From Kordia sp. (GTDB lineage: Bacteria > Bacteroidota > Bacteroidia > Flavobacteriales > Flavobacteriaceae), in NCBI GenBank assembly GCA_002733415.1, contig NVVR01000067.1, positions 1-37,180 on the forward strand: a stretch of 37,180 bases of DNA, in the 5' to 3' direction. The translations under genes and the position numbers were made by a program. The notes below the pieces were generated by a model, which was not told the DNA's origin, searched no databases, and was given only the letters and a program-made list of their open reading frames with translations. Of this stretch, positions 33,465 through 37,180 are shown one piece after another. Numbering within the stretch: position 1 is the first letter of the stretch; every line of letters begins with the position of its first letter.

Positions 33465-33992
33465 ATGCAATTTGAAAAATATAAAATAAGTTTATTAGAG
33501 ACGAATCAAAGTGAATTTTTATTCAATTTAATAGATACTAATAGAGCGCGCCTAGAAGATTTTTTCGCAGGAACGGTTTCTAAAACCAAAACATTAGAAG
33601 CTACTATTGATTATTGTAAGGAAATAGCTCAAAAAATTGAAGACAGAAGTTATTTCCCATACATGATTACGAATATAGAAACTAATGAAATCATTGGGTT
33701 GATAGATGTAAAAAATATTGATTGGAATGTGCCAAAAGCTGAATTAGGGGCTTTTATCGATAAAACTCATGAAAGTAAAGGAGTAATAACAACAGCTTTA
33801 GACTTGGTTGTTGATTATTTAATAGATACATATCATTTCAAAAAACTACTATGTAGAGCAAATGCTAGAAACCTAGGAAGTATAGGTGTGATACTAAAAA
33901 ATGGATTTGAATTAGAAGGTACTATCAGAAACGATTACCGTACAACGAAAGGAGAAATTGTTCATCTGAATTATTATGGCAGAGTTTTTTAA
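33465..33992 (+). CDS. RimJ/RimL-type GNAT acetyltransferase
   Basis: A 175-residue cytoplasmic GNAT enzyme that should transfer acetyl from acetyl-CoA to an amino group. It starts QFEKYKISLLETNQSEFLFNLIDTNRARLEDFF, typical for the RimJ/RimL branch. Core strands are IIGLIDVKNIDWNVPKAELGAFIDKTHESKGVITTALDLVVDYL (acetyl-CoA-binding region), then KKLLCRANARNLGSIGVILKNGFELEGTIRND near the C-terminus. The target may be a ribosomal protein N-terminus or a small molecule. It shares strand and short spacing with the ABC exporter gene, so they may be coexpressed. Confidence 0.88.
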   Translation: MQFEKYKISLLETNQSEFLFNLIDTNRARLEDFFAGTVSKTKTLEATIDYCKEIAQKIEDRSYFPYMITNIETNEIIGLIDVKNIDWNVPKAELGAFIDKTHESKGVITTALDLVVDYLIDTYHFKKLLCRANARNLGSIGVILKNGFELEGTIRNDYRTTKGEIVHLNYYGRVF

Positions 33993-34137
33993 TTACAGTA
34001 TATTTTTCAATAAAGCGTTTTTTTTTACAGCTTATTACATTCTCTTCAGGGTATTGCTAGTGTCCTTAATAATCCGTTAAATAATAAATGAATTATAGAA
34101 GTTCTGTTGTGTAAAGTGATGATAAAGAATATTTTTC

Positions 34138-34145
34138 TATTTTTG
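34138..34145 (+). promoter_or_regulatory. Candidate -7 element for the helicase-associated-domain gene
   Basis: TATTTTTG fits TAnnTTTG, 82 bases before the ATG. The best TTG upstream leaves a 28-base spacer, which is too long. A small dyad ACATACGGGGTATGT sits nearer the start (34195-34209). Confidence 0.35.
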
Positions 34146-34227
34146 CATCTAGAATTTAATTTTACTTTAATTACTAATAAACTAACTTAGTAAAACATAC
34201 GGGGTATGTGCAATAAAAAGAAAAAAG

Positions 34228-34848
34228 ATGAATTCAGAACAAACAGATACGAATAAGATATGGTTGGCTTTATTATCAGAAGCAATTAAATCAGGTGAAA
34301 ATGTAAAGGCAAATCACAGATATAGATTTAAAGACCAAAATTTAGGAACATATCTGGTAGGATTGAAAAAAAGAGGAACCCCCGAATTATTAGCTAAAAT
34401 TAAAGAATTAGGTTTTGATTTAGAGAAGACCAGTAGAACTCCTGAAAATGCAGCAAAGAAGCTTATTGAAAAGCTTTTGACAATGCCTAAGATAAAAAAA
34501 AGCATTATTCAAACAGATTTTAATAACACTGTATTGCCTAGAAAAGAAGGTTTAAGTGTCGAAACTATTGATAGGATAAACAAACTTTGGGAAGAACGTT
34601 ATAATGAAGCTAGATCTTGGACTTCACCGTTAACTACAATTGATAAAATTATTAAATGGAAAGAGTTCAGGTATGATAAAAAACGAAACCCAAATAGAAA
34701 ATGGCATCAAGGATTAAGCTATATGGGAGATTTGTATACTTGGGTGTACAACCTTAAAAATGATGAATATAAAATTAATTCTATCATTGGGGTTTTTAAT
34801 GAGAAAGAAAAACGTGAATTGATTAGTGAAGGGTTTCCTGTTAAATAA
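34228..34848 (+). CDS. Protein with helicase-associated-like domains
   Basis: A 206-residue, basic, soluble protein. Residues 5-75 read like one helicase-associated (HA) domain: WLALLSEAIKSGENVKANHRYRFKDQNLGTYLVGLKKRGTPELLAKIKELGFDLE, with the typical LG-(4-6)-R/K ... L-x-x-I-K-x-L-G-F-D pattern. A second, more diverged unit may lie at 130-205 (WKEFRYDKKRNPNRKWHQGLSYMGDLYTWVYNLKN ... ISEGF). HA domains usually sit at the C-terminus of large superfamily 2 helicases or occur alone in tandem; no helicase is present here. A nucleic-acid-binding role is inference. A strong symmetric terminator follows. Confidence 0.55.
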   Translation: MNSEQTDTNKIWLALLSEAIKSGENVKANHRYRFKDQNLGTYLVGLKKRGTPELLAKIKELGFDLEKTSRTPENAAKKLIEKLLTMPKIKKSIIQTDFNNTVLPRKEGLSVETIDRINKLWEERYNEARSWTSPLTTIDKIIKWKEFRYDKKRNPNRKWHQGLSYMGDLYTWVYNLKNDEYKINSIIGVFNEKEKRELISEGFPVK

Positions 34849-34872
34849 AGGGGACAGAGTGTGATATAAAAT

Positions 34873-34910
34873 AAAAAGCCTTAGGATTGAATTCAATCCT
34901 AAGGCTTTTT
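34873..34910. terminator. Bidirectional terminator
   Basis: A 38-base perfect palindrome (arms AAAAAGCCTTAGGATTGAA and its complement) lies between convergent genes, with A5 and T5 tracts at its ends. Confidence 0.93.
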
Positions 34911-34931
34911 TATAGGTAATATATAAAGTTC

Positions 34932-36020
34932 TTACTTAAAGTAAGAGAAATCTTCCCCATCTTCAATTTTCAATAATGTTTCATAAATTAACTTAATTAC
35001 ATTTTCAACATCATCTCTATGTACCATTTCTACAGTAGTATGCATATAACGTAATGGTAATGATATTAATGCAGAAGCAACTCCTCCATTACTGTATGCG
35101 AAAGCATCAGTGTCAGTACCGGTAGCTCTTGAAGAGGCCATACGTTGGAAAGGAATATTATTTGCTTCAGCAGTATCAGTAATTAAATCACGTAATTTTT
35201 GTTGAACAGCAGGAGCATAGGTAATAACTGGTCCGTCACCCATTTTAGTTTCTCCTTCAGTTTTCTTCTCAATCATTGGTGTTGTAGTGTCATGACAAAC
35301 ATCAGTAACAATAGCAACATTAGGCTTGATAGTATGAGTAATCATTTCAGCGCCACGCAATCCAATCTCTTCTTGTACTGAATTGGTGATATATAATCCA
35401 AAAGGAAGTTTCTTTTTGTTTTCGTGTAGCAAACGAGCAACTTCAGCGATCATAAAACCACCAGCTCTATTGTCAATAGCTCTACAAACAAATTTGTCTT
35501 TGTTTAAAATATGAAACTCATCAGGGTAGGTAATTACGCATCCAACGTGAACTCCTAATTTTAATACCTCCTCTTTAGTAGTACATCCAACATCAATAAA
35601 GATATTATCTAATTTCGGAGCTTTTTCTGAAGTGCCTTTTCTAGTGTGGATAGCTGGCCATCCGAATAGCCCTTTTACGATTCCTTTTTTAGTATGAATA
35701 TTAACAACTTTCGAAGGTGCTATTTGATGATCACTTCCTCCGTTTCTGATTACATAAATTAATCCCTCATCGGTAATGTAGTTAACGTACCATGAAATTT
35801 CATCGGCATGCCCTTCAATAACAACTTTATATTTAGCATCAGGGTTAATTATACCAACCGCAGTTCCGTAGGTATCCGTAATAAAAGTATCTACGTATGG
35901 TTTAAGATAGTCCATCCATATTTTCTGTCCTTCCCATTCATACCCTGTTGGAGCAGCATTGTTAAGGTATTTCTCTAAAAATGCAATCGATTTTTTATTT
36001 AATATAGATTTCTTTGCCAT
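34932..36020 (-). CDS. M42-family metallo-aminopeptidase
   Basis: A 362-residue cytoplasmic dinuclear metallopeptidase of the M42 (FrvX/TET) family, which forms large hollow dodecamers and trims peptides from the N-terminus. Metal ligands are visible in order: His in VVIEGHADEISWYV, Asp in CRAIDNRAGGFM, the catalytic Glu pair in NSVQEEIGLRGAE, Asp in VTDVCHDTT and His in RYMHTTVEMVH. RATGTDTDAFAYSNGGVASALISLPLRYMH is the typical C-terminal block. The ATG at 36020 follows the alignment. It is divergent from the DUF4294 gene, across a repeat-like element. Confidence 0.93.
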   Translation of the reverse strand: MAKKSILNKKSIAFLEKYLNNAAPTGYEWEGQKIWMDYLKPYVDTFITDTYGTAVGIINPDAKYKVVIEGHADEISWYVNYITDEGLIYVIRNGGSDHQIAPSKVVNIHTKKGIVKGLFGWPAIHTRKGTSEKAPKLDNIFIDVGCTTKEEVLKLGVHVGCVITYPDEFHILNKDKFVCRAIDNRAGGFMIAEVARLLHENKKKLPFGLYITNSVQEEIGLRGAEMITHTIKPNVAIVTDVCHDTTTPMIEKKTEGETKMGDGPVITYAPAVQQKLRDLITDTAEANNIPFQRMASSRATGTDTDAFAYSNGGVASALISLPLRYMHTTVEMVHRDDVENVIKLIYETLLKIEDGEDFSYFK

Positions 36021-36097
36021 GTTTTTCTTAATGATTTAATTTAAAAGCTAAATGTAGTAATTTTTTGAGTTTATCCTAACAACTGAATACTGAATAA

Positions 36098-36185
36098 GGG
36101 CGTTCCCTTCGGTCAGGCTATCCGTTATTACGCTTCGCACTTCGTTTTACTCAGACTGTAGGGTAACCACTACTATCCCTAACGC
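36098..36185. repeat. Structured GC-richer intergenic element
   Basis: The element begins GGGCGTTCCC and ends ATCCCTAACGC. GCGTT (36100-36104) can pair with AACGC (36181-36185), and TAGGG (36159-36163) with CCCTA (36177-36181). It is clearly richer in G and C than its flanks and has no open frame. From memory it resembles a dispersed repeat common in flavobacterial genomes, but only one copy is in this window. Confidence 0.5.
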
Positions 36186-36218
36186 AAAAAGTTAAGAAGT
36201 TTGGGGTTTATAAAAAAA

Positions 36219-36239
36219 AATAACCAATAACCAATAACC
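36219..36239. repeat. Tandem repeat AATAACC x3
   Basis: Three exact head-to-tail copies of the 7-base unit AATAACC lie directly before a dyad that carries promoter-like boxes. Confidence 0.8.
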
Positions 36240-36260
36240 AAAATTAATTAGTAATTTTGG
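36238..36260. promoter_or_regulatory. Dyad carrying back-to-back -7 elements
   Basis: CCAAAATTA (36238-36246) and TAATTTTGG (36252-36260) are perfect inverted repeats around 5 bases. Each strand therefore reads TAATTTTG, a TAnnTTTG box. The plus-strand box lies 36 bases before the ATG of the DUF4294 gene; the minus-strand box could serve the M42 gene with a leader of over 200 bases. Confidence 0.45.
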
Positions 36261-36295
36261 AATGATTTTAGCCGGTAATAATATAAAGCATATTG

Positions 36296-36967
36296 ATGAA
36301 GTTTTTTCTATACCTATATATATCATTATTTTCAGTTGTTCTTTCTGCTCAGGAAGAACAAGAAAAAGTAGCTGATACAATTAATAAAGAGTACTTTTTA
36401 GTTAAAGGCGATACCTTATATACTGACGTTATCGGATTAGATGATGTTGTAATGCTTAAAAAGATAAAGTTCTCTAGTAGGAAGGATAGAATCAAGTACC
36501 TTATATTAAGGAGAAAGGTCAGGAAGGTGTATCCGTTCGCAAAAATGGCGGCGGATCGTTTAACAGAATTGCAGGATAGTCTGACTCATATAAAGAGTAA
36601 GCGTAAGAAGAAAAAATATACAAAGCATATTCAGAAATACATAGAAGAAGAATTTTCTGAAAAACTAAAAAAATTCTCAAGAACTGAAGGGCAGATATTA
36701 ATTAAGTTAATTCACCGTCAAACAGGAACCACTGCTTTTGAGTTAATAAAAGAGTTGCGTAGTGGCTGGAGAGCTTTTTGGTATAATTCTACAGCAAGTA
36801 TGTTTAGTATATCCCTTAAAGAAGAATATAACCCTATGAATAATCATGAAGACTATTATATAGAGGATGTGTTGATGCGCTCGTTTATGGATGGGGTTCT
36901 GGAAAAACAACCTCATGCCTTGGAATTTGATTACTTTGAGTTGTCCGATAAATGGATTAAAAAATAG
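36296..36967 (+). CDS. DUF4294 exported protein
   Basis: A 223-residue protein of the DUF4294 family, found in Bacteroidota and of unknown role. The start at the ATG 36296 gives signal peptide MKFFLYLYISLFSVVLSAQ; a TTG one codon earlier also opens the frame but is less likely. After an acidic linker, the body is strongly basic and helical: KDRIKYLILRRKVRKVYPFAKMAADRLTEL, KSKRKKKKYTKHIQKYIEEEFSEKLKKFSRTEGQILIKLIHRQTG, and SGWRAFWYNSTASMFSISLKEEYNP, the conserved centre of the family. It should be periplasmic. It lies beside the M42 peptidase, a pairing I recall from other flavobacteria. Confidence 0.82.
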   Translation: MKFFLYLYISLFSVVLSAQEEQEKVADTINKEYFLVKGDTLYTDVIGLDDVVMLKKIKFSSRKDRIKYLILRRKVRKVYPFAKMAADRLTELQDSLTHIKSKRKKKKYTKHIQKYIEEEFSEKLKKFSRTEGQILIKLIHRQTGTTAFELIKELRSGWRAFWYNSTASMFSISLKEEYNPMNNHEDYYIEDVLMRSFMDGVLEKQPHALEFDYFELSDKWIKK

Positions 36968-37071
36968 GACAAGGCGAAGCAAACTATTATTTTTATTCAA
37001 ATGATTTTGTCGGTACATATATAATTCTTAAATTCACTATCCCAATTTAGAGTTATAATTAGCTTGTTTCC

Positions 37072-37104
37072 AGTCGCTAGTAAAACACTTCGAAAAAAGC
37101 GACT
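37072..37104. repeat. Inverted repeat before the terminal promoter
   Basis: AGTCGCT (37072-37078) and AGCGACT (37098-37104) form a 7-bp stem with a 19-base loop, ending 11 bases before the -33 element. It could insulate the promoter from upstream transcription. Otherwise 36968-37071 shows nothing recognisable. Confidence 0.45.
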
Positions 37105-37115
37105 AAAAAGTTAGG

Positions 37116-37143
37116 TTGATAGGAAAGAAAGGCGGTATATTTG
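37116..37143 (+). promoter_or_regulatory. Strong promoter directed out of the window
   Basis: TTG (37116-37118), a 17-base spacer and TATATTTG (37136-37143) fit the flavobacterial consensus exactly. The sequence after it (CACCCGCAAAACGACTGAG) is like that seen before ribosomal RNA operons in this group, so a 16S rRNA leader may begin near 37150. The gene itself lies outside the window. Confidence 0.6.
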
Positions 37144-37180
37144 CACCCGCAAAACGACTGAGTTTACAACGAGGTTTTAG

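Noticed and set aside
28212..34848. Acs, peptidase, ABC exporter and acetyltransferase as a biosynthetic gene cluster
   Set aside because: The genes are separated by promoters or terminators and each is a common housekeeping or envelope type. No core biosynthetic enzyme or precursor peptide is seen.

Overview
The window is AT-rich and looks like a chromosome segment of a flavobacterium (Bacteroidota, Flavobacteriaceae; genus not decidable from this sequence alone). The grounds are promoter -7 elements of the TAnnTTTG type, proteins with a C-terminal T9SS sorting domain, a SusC/RagA-style TonB-dependent receptor with a carboxypeptidase-like N-terminus, a TPR-type HisKA_2 sensor kinase with a LytTR regulator, and family pairs such as an M42 peptidase beside a DUF4294 protein. 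Most of the window is ordinary core or accessory chromosome. I see no CRISPR array, phage, transposase, tRNA or complete rRNA gene.

Layout. Bases 1-579 (-) hold the N-terminus of a TonB-dependent receptor that runs off the left edge. 871-2492 (-) is panB followed by an RluA-type pseudouridine synthase. 2638-3630 (+) has a secreted NTF2-like protein and a small alpha/beta hydrolase. 3692-5110 (-) is L-serine dehydratase. 5324-8007 (+) is a two-gene sensor kinase/LytTR regulator operon, followed by a hairpin and a large secreted adhesin-like gene (8111-9433). 9732-10904 (-) is a secreted ClpP-fold protein with a T9SS tail. 11150-13045 (+) is dnaK behind an unusual promoter region. 13199-14254 (-) and 14455-16949 (+) hold conserved small proteins and a nitronate monooxygenase-like enzyme. 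17071-18482 (-) is a T9SS-tailed surface protein broken by a -1 frameshift and lacking a normal start codon. 18623-19765 (-) encodes a monooxygenase-fold protein and a SAM hydrolase (DUF62), divergent from phoH and purC (19869-21840, +). A TlpA-like lipoprotein follows. 23226-28039 (-) holds a DUF2846-like protein and two adjacent DUF3857/transglutaminase-like proteins. 28212-34848 (+) has acs, a proline-iminopeptidase-like lipoprotein, an MsbA-type ABC exporter, an acetyltransferase and a helicase-associated-domain protein. 34932-36020 (-) is an M42 aminopeptidase and 36296-36967 (+) a DUF4294 protein. The window ends in a near-ideal strong promoter whose transcript, possibly an rRNA operon, lies outside.

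The most notable non-coding structure is a family of dispersed intergenic repeats sharing the core CCCACCAGTGGGTTTAATT, with two long copies and two short or decayed ones. A second, unrelated structured element lies at 36098-36185. Several perfect hairpins sit in 5' leaders rather than at gene ends: before the adhesin gene, before purC, and a promoter-plus-terminator leader before the ABC exporter. No single locus here is clearly a new defence or biosynthetic system. The best candidates for novelty are the secreted ClpP-like protein, the active/inactive transglutaminase pair, the leader hairpins, the dispersed repeats and the frameshifted surface protein.
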